Origin: Flavobacteriaceae bacterium S0862
GTDB taxonomy: Bacteria > Bacteroidota > Bacteroidia > Flavobacteriales > Flavobacteriaceae
DNA length: 64,000 bases
Reading direction: 5' to 3'
Assembly: GCA_023015825.1 (NCBI GenBank)
Contig: JALKAW010000001.1
Coordinates: 558,001 to 622,000 of the forward strand
Each line of letters opens with the position of its first letter. The first letter of the stretch is position 1. Shown in pieces: positions 33,317 through 42,801 of the stretch. The notes under the pieces were generated by a model, which saw nothing but the letters and a program-made list of their open reading frames with translations, made no database searches and had not been told where the DNA came from. Made by a program: the position numbers and the translations under genes.

Positions 33317-35725
33317 CTAGTTTCTTAAAGGTTTACCAGTTTTTAACATGTGCTGAATACGTTCCAATGTTTTTCGCTCTGTACAAAGAGATAGAAATGC
33401 TTCACGCTCAATATCTAATAAGTATTGCTCGCTAACTAAAGTAGGTTCAGATAAATCTCCTCCAGCCATTACATAAGCGAGTTTATTGGCAATTTTTTGG
33501 TCATGTTCACTAATGTAATTTGCAGCTTCCATAGAATCCGTTCCTACTAAAAACATACCAAGAGCTTGTTTTCCAAGAACTTTAATATCTTTACGTTTTA
33601 CAGGTTGTGTATATCCAGCGTCAGCTAATAATCTTGCATGAGCTTTAGCTGTAGCAATTTGTCTGTCCTTATTAACTACCACTACATCTTTTCCTTTTTG
33701 TAAAACACCCATATCAAAGGCTTCATAGGCTGATGTAGCTACTTTTGCCATACCAATTGTTAAAAAATATTCTTGTAGGATGTTTAATTCTACATCTCCT
33801 TTTCTAAAGGTGTCTTGAGCTCGTAATGCCATTTCTTTTGAACCACCACCACCAGGAATTACACCTACTCCAAACTCTACAAGACCAATATAAGTTTCGG
33901 CAGCTGCGACAACTTTATCTGCATGCATTGATAGTTCGCATCCACCACCTAATGCCATTCCATGTGGTGCAGCAATAGTTGGAATAGCCGAGTAGCGCAT
34001 ACGCATCATGGTATCTTGAAAATATTTGATAGCCATATTTAACTCATCGTATTCTTGCTCTACAGCCATCATGAAAATCATACCAATATTGGCTCCAACC
34101 GAGAAGTTTGCACCTTGATTTCCAATGACCAAGCCATCGAAGTCTTTTTCTGCTAAATCAACCGCTTTGTTCAATCCTGCAAGAACATCACCACCAATGG
34201 TATTCATTTTAGATTGGAATTCGCAGTTTAAGATTCCATCGCCTAAATCTTCAATAACAACTCCTGAGTTTTTAAATACTTCATTCGATTTTCTGATATT
34301 ATCTAGAATAATGAATGCATCTTGTCCAGGAATTTTTTCTTGAGATTTTTTCGGAATGGCATAAGCATAAGTTGCACCATCTTTTACTGTGTAGAATGAA
34401 GAGCTTCCTGATGCTAACATATCTGAAACCCAAGCAGCTGGATTTTTACCTTCAGCTTTCATGATTTCGATTCCTTTTTGAACTCCAATAGCATCCCAAA
34501 TTTGGAAAGGACCGTGTTCCCAACCAAATCCAGCTTTCATCGCATCATCTATTTTATATAATTCATCTGTGATTTCAGGGATTCTGTTAGACACATATTC
34601 AAACATTGCTGCAAAGTTCTTTCTGTAGAATTGACCAGCTTTATCTTTTCCTGAAACTAAAATTGGGAAACGGTCAATAACTTTATCGACTGTTTTAGTA
34701 AGTTCTAAAGTAGCGAAAGAAGCTCTTTTTTTAGAACGATATTCTAATGAGTCTAAATCTAAAGACAGGATTTCGCTTTTACCACTATCTCCTTTTACTT
34801 TTTTGTAGAACCCTTGACCAGTTTTACTACCTAACCATTTATTTTCCATCATTGTGTTGATGAATTCAGGCAGTTTGAACAGCTCATGAGCTTCATCATC
34901 TGGACAGTTATCGTAAATTCCGTTAGCAACATGAACTAAAGTATCTAATCCAACAACATCAACAGTTCTAAAGGTTGCCGATTTTGGACGACCAATAACA
35001 GGACCTGTTAATTTATCAACTTCCTCAACTGTTAATCCTAACTCCTTTACTTGATGGAATAGTGATTGTATTCCGAAGATTCCAATTCTATTTCCAATAA
35101 AAGCAGGAGTGTCTTTGGCAACTACTGATGTTTTACCTAGGAATTTCTCACCATATTCATTTAAGAATTCTAATACTTCATTAGAGGTTTTTGGGCCTGG
35201 TATGATTTCGAATAATTTTAAATAACGAGCAGGATTGAAAAAGTGTGTTCCACAAAAGTGTTTTTGGAAATCTTCACTTCGTCCTTCATTCATAAATTTA
35301 ATTGGAATACCTGACGTGTTTGATGTAATTAGCGTTCCTGGAGTTCTGTGTTTGTCCAGATTTTCAAATACTATTTTCTTAATATCTAAACGCTCTACAA
35401 CTACTTCAATAATCCAATCGACATCTTTCACTTTCGCTACATCGTCTTCTAAATTTCCAGTAGTAATACGACTCGCAAATTTTTGATGATAAATAGGAGA
35501 TGGTTTAGATTTTAAAGCAGATTTTAATGAATCGTTCACTAAACGATTTCTAACTATCTTATTTTCAAGAGTTAATCCTTTTAATTTTTCTGCTTCAGTA
35601 AGTTCTCTAGGAACAATATCGAGCAGTAAAACATCAACACCAATATTGGCAAAGTGGCAAGCAATACCACTTCCCATAATACCAGAACCAATGACAGCTA
35701 CTTTTTTTATTCTACGTTTACTCAT
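33317..35725 (-). CDS. fadN: 3-hydroxyacyl-CoA dehydrogenase / enoyl-CoA hydratase fusion (FadN type)
   Basis: 802 residues carrying out hydration and NAD-dependent oxidation in beta-oxidation. The dehydrogenase half is first, with the NAD fold GSGIMGSG (13-20), NTSGIPIKFM, GTHFFNPARYL and PAFIGNRIG. The enoyl-CoA hydratase half is C-terminal, with ANFSVGANIGMIF and APHGMALGGGCELSMHADKVVAA (oxyanion-hole region) and GVIPGGGGSKEMALR. The order dehydrogenase then hydratase and the length match B. subtilis FadN rather than E. coli FadB, and the gene order fadN-fadA-fadE is also that of the Bacillus fadNAE operon. It starts 17 bases after marR. Confidence 0.93.
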   Translation of the reverse strand: MSKRRIKKVAVIGSGIMGSGIACHFANIGVDVLLLDIVPRELTEAEKLKGLTLENKIVRNRLVNDSLKSALKSKPSPIYHQKFASRITTGNLEDDVAKVKDVDWIIEVVVERLDIKKIVFENLDKHRTPGTLITSNTSGIPIKFMNEGRSEDFQKHFCGTHFFNPARYLKLFEIIPGPKTSNEVLEFLNEYGEKFLGKTSVVAKDTPAFIGNRIGIFGIQSLFHQVKELGLTVEEVDKLTGPVIGRPKSATFRTVDVVGLDTLVHVANGIYDNCPDDEAHELFKLPEFINTMMENKWLGSKTGQGFYKKVKGDSGKSEILSLDLDSLEYRSKKRASFATLELTKTVDKVIDRFPILVSGKDKAGQFYRKNFAAMFEYVSNRIPEITDELYKIDDAMKAGFGWEHGPFQIWDAIGVQKGIEIMKAEGKNPAAWVSDMLASGSSSFYTVKDGATYAYAIPKKSQEKIPGQDAFIILDNIRKSNEVFKNSGVVIEDLGDGILNCEFQSKMNTIGGDVLAGLNKAVDLAEKDFDGLVIGNQGANFSVGANIGMIFMMAVEQEYDELNMAIKYFQDTMMRMRYSAIPTIAAPHGMALGGGCELSMHADKVVAAAETYIGLVEFGVGVIPGGGGSKEMALRAQDTFRKGDVELNILQEYFLTIGMAKVATSAYEAFDMGVLQKGKDVVVVNKDRQIATAKAHARLLADAGYTQPVKRKDIKVLGKQALGMFLVGTDSMEAANYISEHDQKIANKLAYVMAGGDLSEPTLVSEQYLLDIEREAFLSLCTERKTLERIQHMLKTGKPLRN

Positions 35726-35742
35726 TTTAGGATATCTTCTTT

Positions 35743-36177
35743 TTAATTATATATTTTTTTATTTGAAATCATTTCGTTTATAACTTCTGCGACTTCATAA
35801 AAATGATTCATTTTTTCTTCTGATACTTGTTTTCTTATAGTATCATTAAAAGTGAGGACACGCTCACGAGAATATCCTCTTTTCTCGCGTCCAAACTCGG
35901 TGAGGTGAATTAGAACACTACGTCCATCTTGAGGGTTGGGTCTTCGTTCAATAACTCCACGTTCTTCCATTGTTTTTAAAATCCGTGAAAGACTTGTGGC
36001 TTCCATACCCATTTTTGGACCTAAAGCAGTTGAAGGTGTACCGTCAACTGGATCTATACTTAATAAAGTGAGTGCAATTGCCATAGTAGCATCAAATTTT
36101 GCAGCCTCTTCGTTGTACATTTTTTGTACAGCTAACCAAGTGGTTCTTAATACGTAATCTATTGTTTTTTCTTTCAT
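35743..36177 (-). CDS. MarR family regulator of the fatty-acid oxidation operon
   Basis: 144 residues with a MarR winged helix: AIALTLLSIDPVDGTPSTALGPKMGMEATSLSRILKTMEERGVIERRPNPQDGRSVLIHLTEFG. The recognition helix is MEATSLSRILKTM and the wing is PNPQDGRSVLIHL. It is the first gene of the fad operon, with two near-identical palindromes in its promoter. The simplest reading is a repressor released by acyl-CoA, as for other fad-associated MarR proteins (inference). ATG start at 36175-36177. Confidence 0.9.
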   Translation of the reverse strand: MKEKTIDYVLRTTWLAVQKMYNEEAAKFDATMAIALTLLSIDPVDGTPSTALGPKMGMEATSLSRILKTMEERGVIERRPNPQDGRSVLIHLTEFGREKRGYSRERVLTFNDTIRKQVSEEKMNHFYEVAEVINEMISNKKIYN

Positions 36178-36193
36178 ATGAATAGTGAAAGAT

Positions 36194-36257
36194 CAAAGAT
36201 AATAAAAAATACTATGCATGCATAGTAAATTAATAAAAAATTATGCATGCATAGTAA
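36194..36257 (-). promoter_or_regulatory. Promoter of the fad operon with two tandem palindromic operators
   Basis: A -7 element TATCTTTG (minus strand; plus 36194-36201) is followed upstream by a perfect 16-base palindrome ACTATGCATGCATAGT (36211-36226) and a second copy with core TATGCATGCATA (36242-36253). Centres are 29 bases apart, close to three helical turns. The first copy lies between the -7 and the expected -33 element, the position for a repressor. Being in front of marR itself, these are most likely the MarR operators. Confidence 0.75.
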
Positions 36258-36287
36258 AATGTTTTTTTAAAGGCTATCAATTGGAAA

Positions 36288-36319
36288 TAAAAAAACTCCC
36301 TTGTAAAGGAGTTTTTTTA
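36288..36319 (-). terminator. Terminator of the acyl-CoA ligase gene
   Basis: Left arm AAAAAAACTCC (36289-36299) and right arm GGAGTTTTTTT (36308-36318) just after the ligase stop at 36321. The same hairpin could in principle act in both directions, but no plus-strand gene leads into it. Confidence 0.8.
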
Positions 36320-36320
36320 T

Positions 36321-38093
36321 TTAAGAACGGTATATTTTTTCGATAAGGTCTTTATATTTTTCTTTAATAACCTTTCGCTTCATTTTCATGGTGGGCGTAA
36401 GGTGACCGTCATCTATTGTCCAAATTTCTGGGGTTAGTTCAAACTTTTTAATTTGTTCCCATTTCCCAAATTTGGTGTTTGCATAGTCTATTTCTTCTTT
36501 AATTCTATCTCGCAATTTTTGGTTTGCTGCTACTTCTTCTTTAGAATTAAAAGTAATATCATGGCGTTTTGCCCATTCTTCAATAAATTCAAAATTTGGC
36601 TGAATTAATGCTGCTGGCATTTTTTCGCCTTCGCCTATAACCATAATTTGTTCAATAAAGCGTGATTGCTTAAATTGATTTTCTATAAGAGCAGGAGCTA
36701 CATATTTTCCACCTGAAGTTTTAAACATTTCTTTTTTACGGTCGGTAATTTTTAGGAAACCATCTTCACAAATTTCACCAATATCTCCAGTGTGAAAATA
36801 CTCTCCAGACATAACCTCGTTGGTTTTTTCTTGATCTTTGTAATAGCCTTGCATTACGTTTGGTCCTTTTACTAAAATCTCACCATCTTCAGCAATTTTC
36901 ACTTCTACGTTGTCAATCACTCTTCCTACAGTACCAACTCTAAAGCCTCCATTTCGTTGATCGTTAACTGAAACAACAGGAGAGGTTTCAGTTAAGCCAT
37001 AACCTTCCATAATTGGCATTTCTGCTGCTGCAAAAATTCTTGTTAGTCTTGGTTGTAAAGCTGCACTACCAGAGACCATTAAGTCTAAATTACCTCCTAA
37101 GCCTTCTTTCCATTTGCTGAATATTAGTTTTCTAGCTAACGCTAACTTTTTTTCATAAAACCAACCATTTGCACCATAAGGCTCATACCTTAAACCTACT
37201 TTTACAGCCCAAAAGAAGAGTGCTTTTTTTATTCCAGATAGATCAGTTCCTTTAGCAATAATTTTATCATAGACTTTTTCATAAAGTCTAGGAACAGCTG
37301 TCATCACATTTGGTTTTATTTCTTTTAAATTATCACTCATTTGCTCAATAGATTCGGCAAAGTAAATCTCTACACCACAATATTGATATAAGTAAAGAAT
37401 CATACGCTCAAATACATGGCATACAGGGAGGAAACTTAGGGATTTCGATTTCCCATAATCAAAAGGGACTCTCTTTTCGCTATCTAAAACGTTAGATACT
37501 AAATTATTATGTGATAACATGACGCCTTTTGGTTTTCCTGTGGTTCCTGAAGTGTAAATGAGTGTTGCTAAATTATCTGGAGTTACATTGTTTTTTCTGT
37601 TTTCTACTTCATCTTGATGGCTTAGATCCTTTCCAAGCTCCAGAACTTCTTTCCAGCTTTTTTCACCTTGTATATTATTAAAAGTGAATACTTTTTTTAG
37701 CTTGGTGTTACTCTTTATGGCATTTAGTTTTTCTATAATTTCCTCATCAGAAGCAAAGCAATAAATAGCTTCGGAATGATTTAAAATATATTCATAATCT
37801 TCTTTGCAAATGGTAGGATATATTGGCACATTTTGAGCGCCTATTTGTAAAACACCAATATCGACAATATTCCACTCGGTTCTATTTGTTGAAGAAATTA
37901 CAGCAATTTTATCATTTGGTTTTACACCTAATTTTAGTAAGCCTCTACTTATTGCGTTTGCTTTATCAATATATTCTTTAGAAGAAATCGATTCCCACTT
38001 TCCGTTATACTTAGTAGTTAATGCTCTTTCTAAATTATAAGTTTCTAGTTGATAATATGGAAAATCAAAAATTCTTGATATTTGTACAGACAT
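36321..38093 (-). CDS. Long-chain fatty acid-CoA ligase (AMP-forming)
   Basis: 590 residues. Activates fatty acids with ATP and CoA, feeding the neighbouring fad operon. Adenylate-forming signatures are present: LIYTSGTTGKPKGVMLSH (P-loop-like), MEGYGLTETSPVVS, FHTGDIGEICEDGFLKITDRKKEMFKTSGGKYVAP (hinge) and a C-terminal lysine region HLTPTMKMKRKVI. No signal peptide; peripheral membrane or cytoplasmic. It is separated from marR by its own terminator and the operator region, and I do not see the fad palindrome in front of it, so it may be controlled separately. Confidence 0.94.
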   Translation of the reverse strand: MSVQISRIFDFPYYQLETYNLERALTTKYNGKWESISSKEYIDKANAISRGLLKLGVKPNDKIAVISSTNRTEWNIVDIGVLQIGAQNVPIYPTICKEDYEYILNHSEAIYCFASDEEIIEKLNAIKSNTKLKKVFTFNNIQGEKSWKEVLELGKDLSHQDEVENRKNNVTPDNLATLIYTSGTTGKPKGVMLSHNNLVSNVLDSEKRVPFDYGKSKSLSFLPVCHVFERMILYLYQYCGVEIYFAESIEQMSDNLKEIKPNVMTAVPRLYEKVYDKIIAKGTDLSGIKKALFFWAVKVGLRYEPYGANGWFYEKKLALARKLIFSKWKEGLGGNLDLMVSGSAALQPRLTRIFAAAEMPIMEGYGLTETSPVVSVNDQRNGGFRVGTVGRVIDNVEVKIAEDGEILVKGPNVMQGYYKDQEKTNEVMSGEYFHTGDIGEICEDGFLKITDRKKEMFKTSGGKYVAPALIENQFKQSRFIEQIMVIGEGEKMPAALIQPNFEFIEEWAKRHDITFNSKEEVAANQKLRDRIKEEIDYANTKFGKWEQIKKFELTPEIWTIDDGHLTPTMKMKRKVIKEKYKDLIEKIYRS

Positions 38094-38157
38094 GCTTTTA
38101 ATAATTTAGAAGTATGGAAAAGTATAAAAATTATACAAGATTTTAAAGTAAAGACAT

Positions 38158-38193
38158 AAAAAAAGGAACCGATTGATTTTCGATTCCTTTTTT
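38158..38193 (-). terminator. Terminator of the pentapeptide-like gene
   Basis: Arms AAAAAAAGGAA (38158-38168) and TTCCTTTTTTT (38184-38194) with an inner CGA/TCG pairing (38070s offset: 38170-38172 and 38180-38182). On the minus strand it ends in seven T, just after the gene stopping at 38213. Confidence 0.8.
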
Positions 38194-38212
38194 TATTTTT
38201 TTTGATGGGTTC

Positions 38213-38950
38213 TTAATTCTTGCTATCTAATAAATATTTAGAAAAACCCTTCCCGTTAATTTTTGTGTATTTTGAATCGATATTGTCAGCAACAGTCATA
38301 TTTGTTATGTCAAATTCACCACTTACTTTGGTGTATTTTATATCAAGGTCATCTTTAAACTTAGCATTATTAAAGGAAACACCGTCTTTAAACTGCGAAT
38401 ATTTAAAGATAGCATCTTCATCAAATATTGTGTTTGCAAAACTTACATTTTGATTGAATTTTGCGTACTTAAACGTTGTTCCTGTATTGAATTTTGAATT
38501 ACTAAAATCTGCATCACGTTCAAAATAGGAATACTTAAATAAGGCTTCACCCTTAAATGTACAACTAGTGAATTTTACATTGTTTTCAAAGTTTGCAACA
38601 AATGTATATTCGGAGTCTTCATCTTGATAATAGGCATACACATTATCTTCAAATGTACAATTGGTGAAAGATAACGAGCTTTCTATTTGTTCTTTCACAG
38701 AATTACTTCCACCATTTTTCCACCATTTTTTTCTTTTTGGTAAGTCAGGAAGTTTCTCGTTCATAAAAGTCATATCTAATATTCCAGTAATGGTAACATT
38801 ATCGTAAGACACTGTTCTACCCATTTTAATATCTCTCATAATATCACTTGCTTTTACTGTTTGTTGAGCAAAGGCATTAGTTGAGAAAATAAATGCGAAT
38901 AAAATTAGAGAAAAAACTGTTCGTTTTTTGATTGAGTGGTTGATTGTCAT
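38213..38950 (-). CDS. Secreted pentapeptide-repeat-like protein
   Basis: 245 residues with a signal peptide (cleavage after about residue 28, NAFAQ). From about residue 90 there are repeats with a phenylalanine every five residues (SLSFTNCTFEDNVYA, VKFTSCTFKGEALFKYSYFERDADFSNSKF, TTFKYAKFNQNVSFANTIF, AIFKYSQFKDGVSFNNAKF). This predicts a right-handed quadrilateral beta-helix. The segment RKKWWKNGGSNS before the repeats is unusual. Function unknown; relatives occur as envelope proteins of Bacteroidota. It appears to be a single-gene unit with a dyad (38957-38978) right before its start. Confidence 0.8.
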   Translation of the reverse strand: MTINHSIKKRTVFSLILFAFIFSTNAFAQQTVKASDIMRDIKMGRTVSYDNVTITGILDMTFMNEKLPDLPKRKKWWKNGGSNSVKEQIESSLSFTNCTFEDNVYAYYQDEDSEYTFVANFENNVKFTSCTFKGEALFKYSYFERDADFSNSKFNTGTTFKYAKFNQNVSFANTIFDEDAIFKYSQFKDGVSFNNAKFKDDLDIKYTKVSGEFDITNMTVADNIDSKYTKINGKGFSKYLLDSKN

Positions 38951-39030
38951 AATATAAAGTTTATAGTATTATAGACTTCACTTTTTTATGAATGTTACAG
39001 TTTCAAATCAAAGAAGTAGTTCAATTAGAA

Positions 39031-42000
39031 TTATTTGTGGTTTTTAATCCACTTTCTAGCATTCACAAACGCCTCTAGCCATGGTGAAACTTCGTCTTTC
39101 CTACCTTCAGGATAGTGAGCCCAATTCCATTGAAATGTTGAACGTTCAATATGTGGCATAGTTACTAAATGACGACCAGTTTTATCACACATCATGGCAG
39201 TATTGAAATCTGAACCATTTGGATTGTGAGGATAGTTTTTATAACCATACTTAGCAACGATATTGTATTTGTCTTCAGTATATGGCAAGCTAAATTTGCC
39301 TTCTCCATGAGAAATCCAAACACCTAAAGTTGTTCCTGCTAATGTAGAAAGCATTACAGAATTATTCTCTTGTACTTTCACAGAAGTAAATGAACTTTCG
39401 TGTTTGTGAGAATTATTATATGTTAGTTTTCCATGAACTTGATGTTCAGGGTTTACTAAATCTAATTCCATCCAAAGCTGTGCACCATTACAGATTCCAA
39501 CCGATAGTGTGTCTTCTCGTTCAAAGAAATTTTTAAGAGCCATATTTGCTTTTTCATTATACTTAAAAGCACCTGCCCAACCTTTGGCTGAGCCTAAAAC
39601 ATCTGAATTTGAGAAACCTCCAACAGCTCCAATAAACTGGATATCTTCCAGAGTTTCTCTACCAGAAATCAAATCGGTCATATGAACATCTTTCACATCA
39701 AAACCAGCTAAGTACATCGCATTTGCCATTTCACGTTCTGAGTTACTTCCTTTTTCACGAAGGATAGCTGCCTTAGGTCTTGCATTTTCTATAACAGGTA
39801 GCTTTCCAGTAAAATGTTTTGGAAATGTATACTTTAAAGGCTGATTTTTATAATTGTTAAATCTATCCTCGGCTAAACCATTAGCTGTTTGTTTTTGGTC
39901 AAGTAGGGAAGAGGTTTTGTACCAAACATCACGTAAACGTGATACAGTCATTGTAAATACTTCAGCTTGGTTGATGATACTCAATACATCACTCTCTGTT
40001 ACTTTTCCAATATTATGGAATTCAATATTTGCATCAGATAAAACCGTTTCTATTGAAGCATCTTTTGCTTGAAACACAATTCCTGAATTTTCTGCAAATA
40101 ACACTTTAAAGGAGTCTTTTTGATTTAATGAAGTTATATCTAATTCTGCACCAAGGTTAGTATCGGCAAAACACATTTCAAGTAACGTAGTAATCAAACC
40201 ACCTGAAGCTACATCATGTCCAGTAACAATTTGCTCATCTTTAATTAACTGTTGAATCGTGTTAAAAACTGTTTTCACATAAGAGGCATTGACAACATTT
40301 GGCGCATCATTTCCAATTTTATTTAGAATTTGAGCAAACGAGCTTCCACCTAACTTAAAATCGTCTTGAGATAAATTAATATAATAAATAGCTCCTGCGT
40401 TTTTTTGAAAAACAGGCTCCACAACTTTTGTAATATCATTACAATTTGCAGCTGCTGAAATAACGACAGTTCCTGGAGCAATTACTTCTTCATTTGGATA
40501 TTTTTGTTTCATCGACAAGGAATCCTTACCTGTTGGAACATTAATGCCTAAGTCAATGGCGAATTCTGAAATCGCTTGAACTGCTTCGTATAAACGTGCA
40601 TCTTCACCTTCATTTTTACAAGGCCACATCCAGTTTGCAGATAGAGAAACTGATTTTAACCCCTCTTTTAAAGGGGCCCAAATAATATTTGTTAGTGCTT
40701 CAGAAATAGAATTTCTACTTCCAGCTGCTGGATTGATTAATCCTGAAATTGGTGAATGACCAATTGATGTTGCAATACCTTCTTTTCCTTTGTAATCTAA
40801 TGCCATTACACCAACATTGTTAAGAGGTAATTGTAGGGGTCCAACACATTGTTGTTTGGCTACTTTACCTCCAACACAACGATCTACTTTATTAGTGAGC
40901 CAATCTTTACAGGCCACTGCTTCTAACTGTAAAACTTGGTCTAAATATTCGAAAAAATTATCAGAATTATATGTAATATCTTCATAGTTTCTCTTCACAG
41001 TTTTATCGATCATCACTGTTTTTGGAGAACTTCCAAACATGTCTTCAAGTGCCAAATCCATTGGTTTGTTACCTTTGGTTTTAGACTCAAAAGTAAACCT
41101 ATGATCTCCAGTAACATCACCAACGGTGTACATTGGTGAACGCTCTCGTTCTGCTATTTTTTGTAATGTATCTATATGTTTTTCAGAAATCACTAATCCC
41201 ATACGTTCTTGAGATTCATTTCCAATAATTTCTTTATCAGATAATGTTGGGTCACCGACGGGAAGTTTATCCAAGTCAATGTTTCCTCCTGTATCTTCTA
41301 CTAATTCCGATAGACAATTTAAATGTCCACCAGCTCCATGATCGTGAATTGAAACAATGAAGTTTTCTTCACTTTCTACCATGCCACGAATAGCGTTTGC
41401 TGCACGTTTTTGCATTTCCGGGTTAGAACGTTGTACAGCATTGAGCTCGATTCCTGATTCAAATTCTCCGGTATCTGCAGATGACACAGCAGCTCCTCCC
41501 ATTCCAATTCGGTAATTTTCACCACCAAGAACAACAATTTTATCACCTTCTTTAGGAGTATCTTTTAAAGCTTGGTCGATTTTTCCGTAACCAATACCTC
41601 CAGCTTGCATAATTACTTTATCGAAACCTAGTTTTCGGACTTCTTCTTCGTGCTCAAAAGTTAGTACTGAACCACAAATAAGCGGTTGACCGAATTTGTT
41701 TCCGAAATCTGACGCACCATTTGATGCTTTTATTAAAATATCAATTGGTGTTTGGTATAGCCATTTACGAGCTTTAAATTTTTGTTCCCAAGGTCTGTTC
41801 TCCTCTAAGCGAGAGTATGATGTCATGTAAACAGCAGTTCCTGCTAATGGCAAAGAGCCTTTTCCTCCAGCAAGTCTATCTCTAATTTCACCCCCAGATC
41901 CTGTTGCAGCACCATTAAAAGGCTCTACTGTTGTTGGGAAATTATGAGTTTCAGCTTTTAAAGAAATTACAGAGTCAAATTCTTCTGTGGTATAGTAATC

Positions 42001-42690
42001 TGGAACATCTGCACGTTTTGGTGCAAATTGCTCCACTTTTGGGCCTTTGATAAAAGCTACATTATCTTTATATGCCGAAACAATATCGTTAGGATGTTGC
42101 TTCGATGTTTCTTTAATTAATTTAAAAAGTGACGTTGGTTTTTCTTCCCCATCAATCACAAAAGTTCCATTGAATATTTTGTGGCGACAATGCTCAGAGT
42201 TCACTTGAGAAAATCCAAACACCTCAGAATCGGTTAGAGGCCTACCAATTTTTTTGCTGACCTCATTTAGGTATTCAACTTCTTCATCACTTAACGCTAA
42301 ACCTTCTTGCTGGTTGTATGCAGCAATATCCTGAATATTAAGAATTGGTTCTGGTTTAATATTAATTGTAAATGATTCTTGATTCAATCCGTGGAATTTT
42401 TCAGAAATCATAGGATCGTAATCTTTAAAATCTTTAGCAACAGCTTTGAATTCTTCAATTCTTAGAATACCTTCAATTCCCATATTTTGGGTTATTTCAA
42501 CAGCGTTGGTACTCCAAGGTGTTATCATGGCAGCACGAGGACCAACAAAAAAAGCATCTAAGGATGCTTGTTCTAGTTTTGGTTGGTTGCCAAATAACCA
42601 AGTTAATTTTGAAGTGGTTTCAGTTGATAATTCTTTTGTTACTTGAACAGCAAATACTTTACTGTTTTGGTTTCCGAAGAAATGAATCAT
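39031..42690 (-). CDS. purL: Phosphoribosylformylglycinamidine synthase (large PurL)
   Basis: 1219 residues, the long single-chain form. Converts FGAR to FGAM with glutamine and ATP in purine synthesis. N-terminal domain to about 150, then two AIR-synthase-like halves (NSEHCRHKIFNG, KAETHNFPTTVEPFNGAATGSGGEIRD, GGAAVSSADTGEFE, VPTGKDSLSMKQKY, GHDVASGGLITTLLEMCF), then a class I glutamine amidotransferase with nucleophile Cys in SVGICNGAQLWMEL and SHGEGKFSLPY. A -7-like TAAATTTG lies on the minus strand at 42724-42731, without a clear -33. Start ATG at 42688-42690. Confidence 0.97.
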   Translation of the reverse strand: MIHFFGNQNSKVFAVQVTKELSTETTSKLTWLFGNQPKLEQASLDAFFVGPRAAMITPWSTNAVEITQNMGIEGILRIEEFKAVAKDFKDYDPMISEKFHGLNQESFTINIKPEPILNIQDIAAYNQQEGLALSDEEVEYLNEVSKKIGRPLTDSEVFGFSQVNSEHCRHKIFNGTFVIDGEEKPTSLFKLIKETSKQHPNDIVSAYKDNVAFIKGPKVEQFAPKRADVPDYYTTEEFDSVISLKAETHNFPTTVEPFNGAATGSGGEIRDRLAGGKGSLPLAGTAVYMTSYSRLEENRPWEQKFKARKWLYQTPIDILIKASNGASDFGNKFGQPLICGSVLTFEHEEEVRKLGFDKVIMQAGGIGYGKIDQALKDTPKEGDKIVVLGGENYRIGMGGAAVSSADTGEFESGIELNAVQRSNPEMQKRAANAIRGMVESEENFIVSIHDHGAGGHLNCLSELVEDTGGNIDLDKLPVGDPTLSDKEIIGNESQERMGLVISEKHIDTLQKIAERERSPMYTVGDVTGDHRFTFESKTKGNKPMDLALEDMFGSSPKTVMIDKTVKRNYEDITYNSDNFFEYLDQVLQLEAVACKDWLTNKVDRCVGGKVAKQQCVGPLQLPLNNVGVMALDYKGKEGIATSIGHSPISGLINPAAGSRNSISEALTNIIWAPLKEGLKSVSLSANWMWPCKNEGEDARLYEAVQAISEFAIDLGINVPTGKDSLSMKQKYPNEEVIAPGTVVISAAANCNDITKVVEPVFQKNAGAIYYINLSQDDFKLGGSSFAQILNKIGNDAPNVVNASYVKTVFNTIQQLIKDEQIVTGHDVASGGLITTLLEMCFADTNLGAELDITSLNQKDSFKVLFAENSGIVFQAKDASIETVLSDANIEFHNIGKVTESDVLSIINQAEVFTMTVSRLRDVWYKTSSLLDQKQTANGLAEDRFNNYKNQPLKYTFPKHFTGKLPVIENARPKAAILREKGSNSEREMANAMYLAGFDVKDVHMTDLISGRETLEDIQFIGAVGGFSNSDVLGSAKGWAGAFKYNEKANMALKNFFEREDTLSVGICNGAQLWMELDLVNPEHQVHGKLTYNNSHKHESSFTSVKVQENNSVMLSTLAGTTLGVWISHGEGKFSLPYTEDKYNIVAKYGYKNYPHNPNGSDFNTAMMCDKTGRHLVTMPHIERSTFQWNWAHYPEGRKDEVSPWLEAFVNARKWIKNHK

Positions 42691-42801
42691 TATACGTTAG
42701 TTTATGATGAGTTTTTTAAAATGCAAATTTAATTTTTTTAGTTGTAATTATTTGCTAAAAAGACATCTTAATTTGATAGTTATTCACGGAGTAATTCACA
42801 A

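Noticed and set aside
38122-38136. GTATAA-AAA-TTATAC hairpin upstream of the acyl-CoA ligase as a fatty-acid operator
   Set aside because: Different from the TATGCATGCATA operators and easily expected by chance in such AT-rich sequence.
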